From Muricoccus harenae (GTDB lineage: Bacteria; Pseudomonadota; Alphaproteobacteria; Acetobacterales; Acetobacteraceae): DNA of 64,000 nucleotides. Below the pieces are notes generated by a model that was given only the letters and a program-made list of their open reading frames with translations, ran no database searches and was not told where the DNA came from. Of this stretch, positions 47,718-56,465 are shown piece after piece; position 1 is the stretch's first letter; the number at the start of each line of letters is the position of its first letter. The DNA lies in assembly GCF_009848505.1 (NCBI RefSeq), contig NZ_WWDL01000017.1, forward strand, positions 1 through 64,000, given 5' to 3'. Made by a program: the position numbers and the translations under genes.

Positions 47718-50531
47718 CTACTGGACTTCGCTATGCGCCACGACCTGCCCGGCCGTGGATTGCGCCGGCACCGCTCCCGGCAGCACCGCGACCTGCGTCG
47801 CCGGCATCGCCGCGATCAAAGCCATCGATACCGCCGCCAGATAGGGCACCGACTGCACCAGCAGGATGACGGTCCAGAGGATCGCCTCCCAAGTGCCACC
47901 GCGATGCGCGACGGTGATGCCGATGGCGGCCGTCCAGACCAGCGCCAGGAAGACACCTTCCTGCCGCGCCGTCAGCAGTCCCTGCACCAGCGCGGGCGCG
48001 TTCTCCATCTTCGGCGTGCGGGCGAAATGCGCCCGGCGCTTGAAAAAGCCCTGCCACACCGCCTTGCCGATGGTGTGCGTGAGCGCGAGGCCGCCCAGGG
48101 CCGCGCCTAGCCGGTCGAGCGGGCCGCAGGAGACGCGGGCGCTGTAGAGCATCCAGATCTGCGCCAGCTTGAAGGCGAAGAGGCCGAGGCTCGGCAGCAT
48201 GAAGAGAGTAATCGGGAACTCGTCCGACAGCCCCAGCGAGACCAGCGCGGTGCGCAGCCCCTCGGTCGCGATCTGCAAGCCGAAGAGGTCGATGGCCGGG
48301 TAGAGGCGGGTGAGCGGGATCAGCGTCAGGCCCACCGACCAGACGAGGCCGCCCACCACGAAGGCCAGCCCCAGCGCATCGCCCAGCCAGGGCATCCAGC
48401 CCATGACGAAGTGGAAGCGCTGGCCCTGGGTCAGGCTGCGGTCGAAGGGGTTGAGCAGGGCGCGCCAATGGCCCTTCACGATCTGCACCGCGCCGAAGGC
48501 CCAGCGATGGCGCTGCTTGCGATAGGCCGAGAAGTCGTCCGGCATCACGCCGCGGCCCATGCTGTCCGGGCAGTACACCGCCTCCCAGCCCTGGCGCATC
48601 AGGCGCAGACCAAGCTCGCTGTCCTCGCAGATGCACCACTCGGCCCAGAACTTGCCGTTCACCGCCGCCTGCACCATCGCGGACTTGCGGATAAGCGTCA
48701 TGGTGCCGTGCTGGATGATGGCGTTGCGCTCGTTGCGCGTGACCATGCCCGCCTTGAAGAACCCGGCATACTCCCAGAACATCAGCCGCTTGAAGAGACC
48801 GCCATGGGCGTCGCGGTAGTCCTGCGGGCTCTGCGTGAAGCCTACCTCGGGGCGATCGAAGAAGGGCACCATCCGCCGCAGCCAGTCCGGGCGGACCAGA
48901 TAGTCACTGTCGATCACGCCGACGATCTCGGCATCCGGCGCCGTCTCGCGCAGGGCGAAGTTTAGCGCGCCCGCCTTGAAGCCGGGCCACTTGCCAAGGT
49001 GATAGAAGCGGAAGCGGGCACCGAGGCGCGCGCAATGCTCGGCCACCGGCTCCCAGATCGCCGGGTCGGTGGTGTTGTTGTCCACCACCAGCACCTCGAA
49101 CTCCGGGTAGTCCAACTCAGCCAGGGCATCGAGCGTCTGGCGGACCATGTGCGGCGGCTCGTTGCAGATCGGCAGGTGGATCGAGACCTTGGGCAGGCGC
49201 GCGCCCTCGGTGGCGGGCAGGGCGGGCCAGCGGCGCTTGCTCACCCGGCCGAACACCGTCTCCGCCAGCTCGAAGCCATCCGACAGCAGAAGCGCCAGCA
49301 GCAGCACCTGGCCCGCGATCAGGAAGCTCCAGACCACGCCGGCGGTGGTGGACATGTAGGTTTCGGTCATCGCCAGCACCACGCAGGTGCCAAGGGCGAC
49401 GAAGCCCTGGGACAGCACGGCCAGCATCAGCTTGCCCTGCCAGCGGATGTCGGGCCGGCGGGAGAGAAAGAAGAAGGTGGCGAGGAAGGCGGCAAGGCTC
49501 GCGCCGAGCGCCCAGCCAAGCCAGCCCGGCGTCTCCTGCACGGGCCCCGTCAGCGGCCACTTCTGGTGCCGGTCGAGGTCATACATGCCCCAGTGGCCGG
49601 CGGCACGGCCTTCGAATGAGACCTTCCACGGCTGGTCGAAGGCTTCCATGACGAAGTATTCAAGGCCGCGCTGTTCGGCGATGTTGAAGAAGCTGCGCAT
49701 GAACAGCGCCTGGTTCACGCGGGTGGCGCGGGCGGCGCCCTGGGCCACGCCGTCGGAGGGCCAGCCCACCTCGCCGATCACGATCTTCTTGCCGGGGAAG
49801 CGCGCCTGCACGGCATCGTACTTCTCCATGATGAAACGCAGCGCGTCATCGACCGGCAGCCCCTCCCAATAGGGAAGGAGGTGGATGGTGATGTAGTCGA
49901 CCGCATTGCCGAGTTCCGGGTGGTCCATCCATACGTGCCAGGGCTCGGCGGTGGAGACGGGCTGGCGCACCTGGCGCCGCACCTGTTCGATATAGCCGAC
50001 CATCTGCGCCGGGGTGACGTCGCCGCGCAGCACCGCCTCGTTGCCGACTAGCACGCGCTCGACGTTGCGGCTCTCTCGCGCGATCTGCACCAGGCGCCGA
50101 ATCTCGGCTGCGTTGCGGTCGAGACGCTTATCCAGCCAGGAGCCAAGGGTGATCTTCAGGTCGAGGCCCGTGTTCCAGGCGATCTCGGGGATGCGTTCGA
50201 TGCCGCCATGCGCCGCATAGGTGCGGATGTGGCGGGTGAGTGGGGCCACCTTGCGCAGGTCGCCTTCGATCTGGTCGGCGGTCGGCCAGTTATTGCCTTC
50301 GGCGCTCTGGCCGCGCTGATAGGGCGCGAAGGCGAGGCCGTTCACCTGCCCGCGGAAGCCGGGCATTTCGACAGGACGATTCAGCACCCACCAGCTTCCC
50401 AGATGGGCCAGGGCCACGAGGACCAGCACCAGCAGCGTCCCACGCTGGCGCGCCAGGCGCGAAGGGGCAGGCCGGAATGACTGTCCGGCCGAAGAACCGG
50501 GGGTCGGGCGCGGGGCAACGTGCGCGTTCAT
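47718..50531 (-). CDS. GH17-GT2 membrane beta-glucan synthase (NdvB-like)
   Basis: The product is 937 aa. An N-terminal membrane anchor (TLLVLVLVALAHLGSWWVLN) is followed by a periplasmic GH17 domain. Its catalytic residues appear in RVLVGNEAVLRGD (acid-base Glu) and KIVIGEVGWPS (nucleophile Glu). Then come membrane helices and a cytoplasmic processive GT2 domain: SIHLPICNEPPHMVRQTLDA, VGVIDSDYLVRP (DXD), WCICEDSELGLRLM and KQRHRWAFG (QxxRW). Several C-terminal helices follow. GH17-GT2 fusions are known from NdvB-type proteins of Pseudomonas and Bradyrhizobium making periplasmic or cyclic beta-glucans. The frame is open to 50750 but ATG 50531 starts a normal N-terminus, with GGAG upstream. 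It is intact, unlike the EPS glycosyltransferases. Confidence 0.9.
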   Translation of the reverse strand: MNAHVAPRPTPGSSAGQSFRPAPSRLARQRGTLLVLVLVALAHLGSWWVLNRPVEMPGFRGQVNGLAFAPYQRGQSAEGNNWPTADQIEGDLRKVAPLTRHIRTYAAHGGIERIPEIAWNTGLDLKITLGSWLDKRLDRNAAEIRRLVQIARESRNVERVLVGNEAVLRGDVTPAQMVGYIEQVRRQVRQPVSTAEPWHVWMDHPELGNAVDYITIHLLPYWEGLPVDDALRFIMEKYDAVQARFPGKKIVIGEVGWPSDGVAQGAARATRVNQALFMRSFFNIAEQRGLEYFVMEAFDQPWKVSFEGRAAGHWGMYDLDRHQKWPLTGPVQETPGWLGWALGASLAAFLATFFFLSRRPDIRWQGKLMLAVLSQGFVALGTCVVLAMTETYMSTTAGVVWSFLIAGQVLLLALLLSDGFELAETVFGRVSKRRWPALPATEGARLPKVSIHLPICNEPPHMVRQTLDALAELDYPEFEVLVVDNNTTDPAIWEPVAEHCARLGARFRFYHLGKWPGFKAGALNFALRETAPDAEIVGVIDSDYLVRPDWLRRMVPFFDRPEVGFTQSPQDYRDAHGGLFKRLMFWEYAGFFKAGMVTRNERNAIIQHGTMTLIRKSAMVQAAVNGKFWAEWCICEDSELGLRLMRQGWEAVYCPDSMGRGVMPDDFSAYRKQRHRWAFGAVQIVKGHWRALLNPFDRSLTQGQRFHFVMGWMPWLGDALGLAFVVGGLVWSVGLTLIPLTRLYPAIDLFGLQIATEGLRTALVSLGLSDEFPITLFMLPSLGLFAFKLAQIWMLYSARVSCGPLDRLGAALGGLALTHTIGKAVWQGFFKRRAHFARTPKMENAPALVQGLLTARQEGVFLALVWTAAIGITVAHRGGTWEAILWTVILLVQSVPYLAAVSMALIAAMPATQVAVLPGAVPAQSTAGQVVAHSEVQ

Positions 50532-50659
50532 CGCGTGCAGGGCTCCGGCGCGAGGGCCCGGACCACCGCCCGGCCGATCCGAGCTGGCATGGTCTGGGCG
50601 CCTTCTGCGCTCCATCCCATAAAGGCCCCTGGCTGAGGCGCCCGTCCGGCCCAATCTGG

Positions 50660-50669
50660 GCAATATTGC
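50660..50669. promoter_or_regulatory. AT-cored palindrome in the divergent glucan synthase/CNNM gap
   Basis: GCAATATTGC is a perfect 10-bp palindrome in a 277-base divergent intergenic region and is unusually AT-rich for this genome. It could be an operator or overlap a -10 element. No regulator is assigned. Confidence 0.3.
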
Positions 50670-50808
50670 GGCGCGGTACGTAGCGGCGGAATACGCCGTG
50701 AACGCCCCTGCGGCGTGACTCGCTGTCCGGATTAGGCTGACGGGTGACAAGGCGCTATTTTGGCCTCCCGCCCATCACGATCGAACGAAAAGGAATCTCC
50801 CCCACACC

Positions 50809-52116
50809 ATGTCGGTGCTCCTGGAAATCGGCATCATCCTGCTGCTGGTGCTGCTGAACGGCGTCTTCGCGATGAGCGAGCTCGCGATCGTGTCTTCGCG
50901 ACGCGCCCGCCTCACGGCGCTGGAGCGCTCCGGCTCGGTCGGTGCCGGAACGGCAATGGAATTGGCGGATGATCCGCAGCGCTTCCTGCCGACGGTGCAG
51001 GTCGGCATCACCCTCATCGGCGTATTGGCCGGCACCTTCGGTGGCGCGCGGCTCTCGGCCACCCTCGGGCCGGCGCTGGACTCTATTCCCTTCGTCGCAC
51101 CCTATGGCACCGAGGCGGCGCTGGTCATCGTCGTCGTGCTGATCACCTATCTCTCCCTGATCCTCGGTGAGCTGGTGCCGAAGCAACTCGCGCTGCGGCA
51201 CCCTGAGCGAATCGCGGCGCTGGTCGCCCGTCCCATGTCGGCGCTCTCGCGCGTTTCGGCGCCCGTTGTCTGGGTGCTGTCCACCTCCTCCGCCCTCGTT
51301 CTCCGCCTGCTCGGTGCCCACCATTCGGTTGAGCAGTCCGTGACGGAAGAGGAGGTCAAGGCGGTGGTGGCCGAGGGCGCCGAGGCCGGGGCGCTCGAGA
51401 CCGAGGAGCGCCACATGATCGAGCGCGTGCTCCGTCTCGCTGATAAGCCGATCCGCGCCCTCATGACGCCCCGCCCCGAGATCGCCTGGCTCGACCGCAA
51501 CGCGACCTCCGAAGAAGTGTCCGAGAAGCTGAAGGGCGAGACGGTCAACCGATTCGTCGTGGCCGACGGAAGGGTGGACAATGTGGTCGGCGTCGCCGCC
51601 GCCAAGGATCTGCTCGACCAGGTGCTCTCCGGCCAGCCCCTCTCGGTGGCGGGCGTGCTGCGCCAGCCGATGGTGCTTCCCGATAACCTCTCCGCCCTCG
51701 ATGCACTGGAGCGGATTCGCCAGGATCCACTCGGACTAGCCTTGGTGATGGATGAATACGGCTCTTTCGAGGGGGTGGTGACCGCCTCGGACCTGCTAGA
51801 GGCCATCGTTGGCGAGTTGGGCGCCCCCGCGGCGCAACCCGCCGGGGCTGGCCCGGCGGTGGAGCGCCATGACGGTAGCCTGTTGCTGGACGGCATGATG
51901 CCGAGCGACGAGCTGCGCGCCCGGCTGGACCTTCCCGTGCTGCCGCAGCCTGGCAGCTACCACACGGTGGCCGGGCTGATGCTGGCCCTGTTGCGCCGCG
52001 TGCCGAAGGAGGGCGACCGGATCGTCTTCGGCGGTTGGCGCTTCGAGATCATGGACATGGACGGACGCCGCGTCGACAAGGTGCTGGTGGCGAAGGACGA
52101 TCCACTGGCTGCCTGA
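50809..52116 (+). CDS. CNNM/CBS-domain protein (hemolysin family, CorC-like)
   Basis: The product is 435 aa. The N-terminal DUF21/CNNM membrane domain has EIGIILLLVLLNGVFAMSEL, VQVGITLIGVLAGTFGGARL and YLSLILGELVPKQLALRHPE. Two CBS domains (about 205-330, with IRALMTPRPEIAWLD) and a C-terminal CorC_HlyC domain (GMMPSDELRARLDLPVLPQP, GWRFEIMDMDGRRVDKV) follow. Family members export or regulate magnesium or sodium; haemolysis is not implied. The gene converges on phzF with seven bases between. Confidence 0.92.
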   Translation: MSVLLEIGIILLLVLLNGVFAMSELAIVSSRRARLTALERSGSVGAGTAMELADDPQRFLPTVQVGITLIGVLAGTFGGARLSATLGPALDSIPFVAPYGTEAALVIVVVLITYLSLILGELVPKQLALRHPERIAALVARPMSALSRVSAPVVWVLSTSSALVLRLLGAHHSVEQSVTEEEVKAVVAEGAEAGALETEERHMIERVLRLADKPIRALMTPRPEIAWLDRNATSEEVSEKLKGETVNRFVVADGRVDNVVGVAAAKDLLDQVLSGQPLSVAGVLRQPMVLPDNLSALDALERIRQDPLGLALVMDEYGSFEGVVTASDLLEAIVGELGAPAAQPAGAGPAVERHDGSLLLDGMMPSDELRARLDLPVLPQPGSYHTVAGLMLALLRRVPKEGDRIVFGGWRFEIMDMDGRRVDKVLVAKDDPLAA

Positions 52117-52123
52117 GGGGCGC

Positions 52124-52966
52124 TCAGCCCTCCACCTCCGCCATGATCCGGGCCTGACCGGACACGCGAACCGACACACCCTGTCCATGCGGGATGCTGG
52201 TCAGGAGACGGGATGGCATGCCCATGTCGTCTCCCTGTTGGATGGTGATCCGACCTCCATGCGGCCAGCCGATGTCGCGCAACAGGCCACCCAGGGCCGC
52301 GGCCGCTGCGCCGGTGGCCGGGTCCTCCGCCACGCCTCCCGCGGCGAAGGCGTTGCGGGCATGGAAGAGATCCGGTGCCGCGGAATGGACGATGGCGATG
52401 GTCACCAGTCCCTCTGCCTCCATCAGCGCGCGCCCGGCATCCATGGCGTAGTGCATGTCCCGCAACGTGGCATGGTCTCTCAGCGCAAGGACCAAATGCC
52501 GCGCGCCGGCCTGGGCGACGGAAGGCGGAATCCTCGAATCGAGCATCGATGCATCCCACCCGAAAAGGTAGAGGGTACGTTCGACCAGGTCGTCCCGGGC
52601 CGGCGTGCTGGTGGTGGGCGGCGACTGCAGCGCCGCCTGCAGCCGGCCTCCCTCCCGCCAGCCCTCTACCGTGATCTCCGCCTGGTTCAGCCGCAGGGGA
52701 AACCGCCCATCTCCCTGGCGCAGCGCGAGGGCCGCTCCGAGGGCGATCGTTGCATGGCCGCAGAACGGCACCTCCATGGCCGGGGCGAAGTAGCGCACGC
52801 GCCAGCCATTGCCTTCGGGCGCGGCGAAGGCTGTCTCGGAATAGCCGACCTCCGCAGCGATGCCCTGCATGGCAGGCGCGTCGGGCAGTGCCGGGGCGAT
52901 CACCACCCCGGCCGGATTTCCGCCCGAGTCGCCATTCGAGAAGGCTGCAATGCGCTGAACCTGCAT
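52124..52966 (-). CDS. PhzF family isomerase/epimerase
   Basis: The product is 280 aa with the two-lobed diaminopimelate-epimerase-like fold. The start is MQVQRIAAFSNGDSGGNPAG, the catalytic Glu is in EVGYSETAFA, then EVPFCGHATIALGAALAL and GGVAEDPATGAAAAALGG. ATG 52966 matches the family start and lies four bases after doxX. PhzF proteins isomerise small enol or diene acids. No phenazine gene is present, so the substrate is unknown. Confidence 0.9.
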   Translation of the reverse strand: MQVQRIAAFSNGDSGGNPAGVVIAPALPDAPAMQGIAAEVGYSETAFAAPEGNGWRVRYFAPAMEVPFCGHATIALGAALALRQGDGRFPLRLNQAEITVEGWREGGRLQAALQSPPTTSTPARDDLVERTLYLFGWDASMLDSRIPPSVAQAGARHLVLALRDHATLRDMHYAMDAGRALMEAEGLVTIAIVHSAAPDLFHARNAFAAGGVAEDPATGAAAAALGGLLRDIGWPHGGRITIQQGDDMGMPSRLLTSIPHGQGVSVRVSGQARIMAEVEG

Positions 52967-52970
52967 CGGC

Positions 52971-53390
52971 TCAGCGATGCTGCCGCGCCCAATGTGCCTG
53001 GATGGCGGCCAGGGCCAGGCCGCCGCACATGCCGATATGTTCCACCGCCACATGCATGGTCATCACCGCCGCCTCGCCGGTCTTGGTCCAGAAGGAATGG
53101 ACAAGGAGGATGGTCAGCAGGGTGAAGACCGCCAGGGCCCCGGCGCCGAGCCAGGCGTGGCGCCCATGGATGACCAGCGCCGCGCCGACCAGCTGGGTGA
53201 TGATGACGGCAATAGCGAAGGGAGCGGTCGGGTGCAGGCCGAACATGCCCATCTCGGCCTGGGCGCCGCTGAAATCCGCCAGCTTCACAAGGCCGCTCGC
53301 CCAATAGGGAAGGGTGAGGATGATCCGCATCAGCACGCCGAAGACGCGGCTATCCAGGATGGCGGCGATCGGCCGCGGCGTGGCGCTCAT
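52971..53390 (-). CDS. DoxX family membrane protein
   Basis: The product is 139 aa with four hydrophobic helices: LMRIILTLPYWASGLVKLAD, FAIAVIITQLVGAALVIHG, GAGALAVFTLLTILLVHSFW and HIGMCGGLALAAI. GGAGGGGG lies just before ATG 53390. It is four bases from phzF, so the two form an operon. DoxX-like proteins are small quinone-linked or redox-associated membrane proteins of unclear activity. Confidence 0.85.
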   Translation of the reverse strand: MSATPRPIAAILDSRVFGVLMRIILTLPYWASGLVKLADFSGAQAEMGMFGLHPTAPFAIAVIITQLVGAALVIHGRHAWLGAGALAVFTLLTILLVHSFWTKTGEAAVMTMHVAVEHIGMCGGLALAAIQAHWARQHR

Positions 53391-53529
53391 GGTGAATTCC
53401 CCCTCCGGACCGCGAGGTGCGGCCGGCTCGCGGCCCAAATCATGCGGCGGTCTGTACCGTTTCGCCAGCGTTCCGGCGAGTTGCCCGTTCCGCCGGGTGG
53501 ATCACGCTCGCGGACAGGGACGATCTGCT

Positions 53530-54027
53530 CTAGGCAGCTCCACCGGCGGCCGTGCGGGCGATCGGCGCGACGAATTGCGGCTCGGTGTCCCAGGGGAAGA
53601 GGATCCAGGTGTCCTGGCTCACCTCGGTGACGAAGCTATCCACCAGGGGCTTGCCGGCGGGCTTCGCGTAGATCGTCGCGAAATGCGCGCCCGGCAGCAT
53701 GGCCCGGACCACGCGGGCGGTGGTACCTGTGTCCACGAGGTCATCCAGCACCAGCCAGCCGGTGCCGTCCCCGGCCGCCACCGGGGGCTTGGCGACTATG
53801 GGCTCGCCCTTCTTTTCATCATCATAGGTGATGACGGAGACGCTCTCGATCAGCCGGCAATCCAGTTCACGCGCCACGATGGCGGCCGGGATCAGCCCGC
53901 CGCGCGTGATGGCGACGATGCCGCTGAAGCCGCCCGAAACCGGCCCCTTGCCGACCAGCCGCCAAGCCAGCGCCTTGGCATCGCGGTGAAGCTGGTCCCA
54001 GGTGACGGTGTAGTAACGCGGGGGCAT
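53530..54027 (-). CDS. gpt: Xanthine phosphoribosyltransferase
   Basis: The product is 165 aa, converting xanthine and guanine plus PRPP to their monophosphates. The PRPP motif WLVLDDLVDTGTTARVVRAM is intact. Other markers are GIVAITRGGLIPAAIVAREL and the C-terminal WILFPWDTEP tail that distinguishes Gpt from other PRTases. It follows csaA on the same strand, 14 bases after its stop. Confidence 0.92.
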   Translation of the reverse strand: MPPRYYTVTWDQLHRDAKALAWRLVGKGPVSGGFSGIVAITRGGLIPAAIVARELDCRLIESVSVITYDDEKKGEPIVAKPPVAAGDGTGWLVLDDLVDTGTTARVVRAMLPGAHFATIYAKPAGKPLVDSFVTEVSQDTWILFPWDTEPQFVAPIARTAAGGAA

Positions 54028-54041
54028 GAATTGCGGTCCTC

Positions 54042-54389
54042 TCAGAACATCCGGGCGCCGTTCGGCACCGCCAGGTCGGGACGCAGCAGCACGACCGCGC
54101 CCTCCGCATCGGGGACGCCAAGGACCAGCACCTCGCTCGCGAAACCAGCGATCCGGCGCGGCGCGAAGTTCACCACGGCCATCACCTGCCGGCCGATCAG
54201 AGTCTCGGGCGCGTAATGCACCGTGACCTGGGCGGAGGAGCGCCAGACGCCGATCCCCTCACCGAAATCGACCCAGAGCTTGATGGAAGGCTTGCGCGCC
54301 TCGGGAAAGGGCTTGGCGTCCACCACCGTGCCGGCTCGGATGTCGATGCGGTCGAATTCGGCGAGGGTGGCGGGCGTCGCGTCTTCCAT
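54042..54389 (-). CDS. csaA: tRNA-binding protein CsaA
   Basis: The product is 115 aa, a dimeric OB-fold tRNA-binding domain protein with export-chaperone-like activity described in Bacillus. The sequence EFDRIDIRAGTVVDAKPFPE, ARKPSIKLWVDFGEGIGVW, GRQVMAVVNFAPRRIAGF and VLVLGVPDAEG is close to CsaA throughout. ATG 54389 (MEDATPATLAEFDRIDIRAG) is the usual start; the frame extends to 54440 without a typical N-terminus. Confidence 0.9.
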   Translation of the reverse strand: MEDATPATLAEFDRIDIRAGTVVDAKPFPEARKPSIKLWVDFGEGIGVWRSSAQVTVHYAPETLIGRQVMAVVNFAPRRIAGFASEVLVLGVPDAEGAVVLLRPDLAVPNGARMF

Positions 54390-54775
54390 CCCCGGCGCAT
54401 AGCGGAGGTGGAGCCGGGGCGGAAGGGCAGGGGGCTCCAAGGTCCCCGCCGGCCTCGTGAAAGGTCACATTCCAGGGAAGAAACGCGGCTTCGGCAGCGG
54501 CCGCGGGCCCATTTTTGGGGCTCCGCGGGGGCCGGACCCGGGGCCGATGCCTCCTGAGTGGGAAGGCGTCGGCAGACCCGGCGGCACCCTCCCGGAAAGT
54601 CGGCCGAAGGAATCCTTAACACCCCCGCCTTTCGCCTTCGGCAATCCAGGCGTATCCCCCTCGGACGCATCCTGATCGTCGAGGACGTGATGGGCGCAAT
54701 CTTCTTCCTCGCCCCCCGGCCTTGGCCGACCCAAGGGGGCGGGCCTGCTCATCGACGGGGGCTTAGTTCGACCTG
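54390..54775. other. 386-base gap between divergent csaA and gamma-glutamyltransferase
   Basis: It contains several G- and C-runs and no convincing reading frame, RNA or repeat. It must carry both promoters, but no clear -35/-10 pair was recognised. A short plus-strand stretch near 54675 reads ILIVEDVM by chance. Confidence 0.5.
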
Positions 54776-56386
54776 ATGCGTGACCTTCACCTTCCCGGCC
54801 GCAGCCCGGCCATGGCCCTCAACGCGATGGCCGCCACCTCCATGCCGGCGGCGACCCTCGCGGCGCTCGATATCATGCGCGCGGGCGGCAACGCGCTGGA
54901 CGGCGCCATCGCCGCCTGCGCGACCCTCTGCGTGGTGGAGCCGCAATCCACCGGCATCGGCGGCGACTGCTTCTGCCTCTACGCCCCTGCCTCGGGCGGG
55001 GTGATCGCCATCAACGGCTCCGGACGCGCCCCGGCCGCCGCGACGCCCGAGGCGCTGCGCGCCGCCGGCCTGACCGCCATGGTCAACACCTCGGTCCATT
55101 CGGTGACGGTGCCCGGCGCCATCTCCGCCTGGGAAGCGCTGAACAAGGCCCATGGCAAGCTCGGGATGGACCAGATCCTGCAGCCGGCCATTCGCTATGC
55201 AGAGGAAGGCTTCGCCGTCTCCTCCCGCGTCTCGGCGGATTGGGAGGACAGCGTGGCCAAGCTGTCCAAGCAGCCGCAGACGGCGCGGCGCTTCCTGAAG
55301 GACGGCAAGCCCTATGCCTTCGGAGATCGCTTCACCCAGCCCGAGCTGGCGAAGACCCTGCGCGCCATCGCCAAGGACGGCGCGCGCGCCTTCTACACCG
55401 GCGAGATCGCGGCCGACATGGTCGCCACCCTGCGCGCCGCCGGCGGGTTGCACACGGAGGAGGATTTCGCGGAGGGGCAGAACGTTGCCAACTTCGTCGA
55501 CCCGATTTCGCGCCAGTGGCAGGGCATGGATGTGTTCCAGTGCCCGCCCAATGGCTCGGGCCTGCTGGTGCTGATGCTGCTCGGCATCCTCGAGGGCTTC
55601 CCCGACCCGGGCGGGCCGCTGACCGCCACCCGCCTGCACCGCCACCTGGAGGCCGCGCGCCTGGTCTACCGGGACCGTGACGCCTTCCTCGCCGATCCCT
55701 CGCAGGTCGAGGTGCCGCTCGCGAAGCTGCTCTCGGATGATTACCTGACGAAGCTGCGCGGCATGATCAGCGACGACGAGGCGATGGAGGAGCTGCCGCC
55801 GCCGGGCGATGTCGACTGGCAGAAGCACAAGGACACGGTCTACCTCACGGTCGTCGACCGTGACGGGAATGCCTGCTCCTTCATCAACTCCCTCTTCGAG
55901 GGCTTCGGCTCCGGTATCCTGGCCGAGAAGTCCGGCGTGATGATGCAGAACCGCGGCTTCGGCTTCCGGCTGGAGGAGGGCCACCTGAACTGCATCGCCC
56001 CACGCAAGCGCCCGATGCACACCATCATCCCCGGCATGGTGATGAAGGATGGCCAGGCGATCATGCCGTACGGCGTCATGGGCGGGCACTTCCAGCCGAT
56101 GGGCCAGAGCTGGTTCCTGGCGAACCACTTCCAGTTCGGCATGGACGTGCAGGAGGCGCTGGACCTGACCCGCGTCTTCCCGAGCGTCGGCGCCAACCAC
56201 CGCGACGTCGAAATCGAGACCGGCCTGCCGCCTGAGCTTCGGGACCAGCTGGCCGCCCTCGGCCATAAGCCGAAGTTGATCAAGAAGCCGCATGGTGGCG
56301 GCCAGGCCATCCTGATCGACCGCGAGCGCGGCGTCCTCATCGGCGGTTCCGACCCCCGCAAGGACGGCTGCGCGATGGGCTACTAG
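54776..56386 (+). CDS. Gamma-glutamyltransferase family protein, YwrD-like
   Basis: The product is 536 aa, an autoprocessing Ntn-hydrolase relative. The large-subunit start has ALNAMAATSMPAATLAALDI and VVEPQSTGIGGDCFCLYAP. The self-cleavage Thr lies in KHKDTVYLTVVDRDGN, and the small subunit continues FINSLFEGFGSGI and RPMHTIIPGMV. The catalytic Thr is kept, but the usual TTH is TVY, as in the YwrD-type branch, so classical gamma-glutamyl transfer is less certain than hydrolase or acylase activity. There is no signal peptide, so it is probably cytoplasmic. It heads a cluster with an amidase and a peptide-type receptor. Confidence 0.88.
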   Translation: MRDLHLPGRSPAMALNAMAATSMPAATLAALDIMRAGGNALDGAIAACATLCVVEPQSTGIGGDCFCLYAPASGGVIAINGSGRAPAAATPEALRAAGLTAMVNTSVHSVTVPGAISAWEALNKAHGKLGMDQILQPAIRYAEEGFAVSSRVSADWEDSVAKLSKQPQTARRFLKDGKPYAFGDRFTQPELAKTLRAIAKDGARAFYTGEIAADMVATLRAAGGLHTEEDFAEGQNVANFVDPISRQWQGMDVFQCPPNGSGLLVLMLLGILEGFPDPGGPLTATRLHRHLEAARLVYRDRDAFLADPSQVEVPLAKLLSDDYLTKLRGMISDDEAMEELPPPGDVDWQKHKDTVYLTVVDRDGNACSFINSLFEGFGSGILAEKSGVMMQNRGFGFRLEEGHLNCIAPRKRPMHTIIPGMVMKDGQAIMPYGVMGGHFQPMGQSWFLANHFQFGMDVQEALDLTRVFPSVGANHRDVEIETGLPPELRDQLAALGHKPKLIKKPHGGGQAILIDRERGVLIGGSDPRKDGCAMGY

Positions 56387-56393
56387 GCCCTCC

Positions 56394-56421
56394 GGGGCCG
56401 CGGCCTTCGGGCCGCGGCCCC
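56394..56421 (+). terminator. 12-bp hairpin with TTCG tetraloop between GGT and amidase genes
   Basis: GGGGCCGCGGCC (56394-56405) pairs perfectly with 56410-56421 around the very stable TTCG loop. No T-run follows, and the downstream gene is on the same strand, so it may attenuate or protect RNA rather than end transcription fully. Confidence 0.65.
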
Positions 56422-56465
56422 CCTGAGAACAACCGCCGAAGACCAACCGCCGACCGGGACCGCCG

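Noticed and set aside
54660-54770. ILIVEDVM-like stretch resembling a response-regulator start
   Set aside because: The match is eight residues only; the rest of the frame is unrelated and no receiver domain follows.
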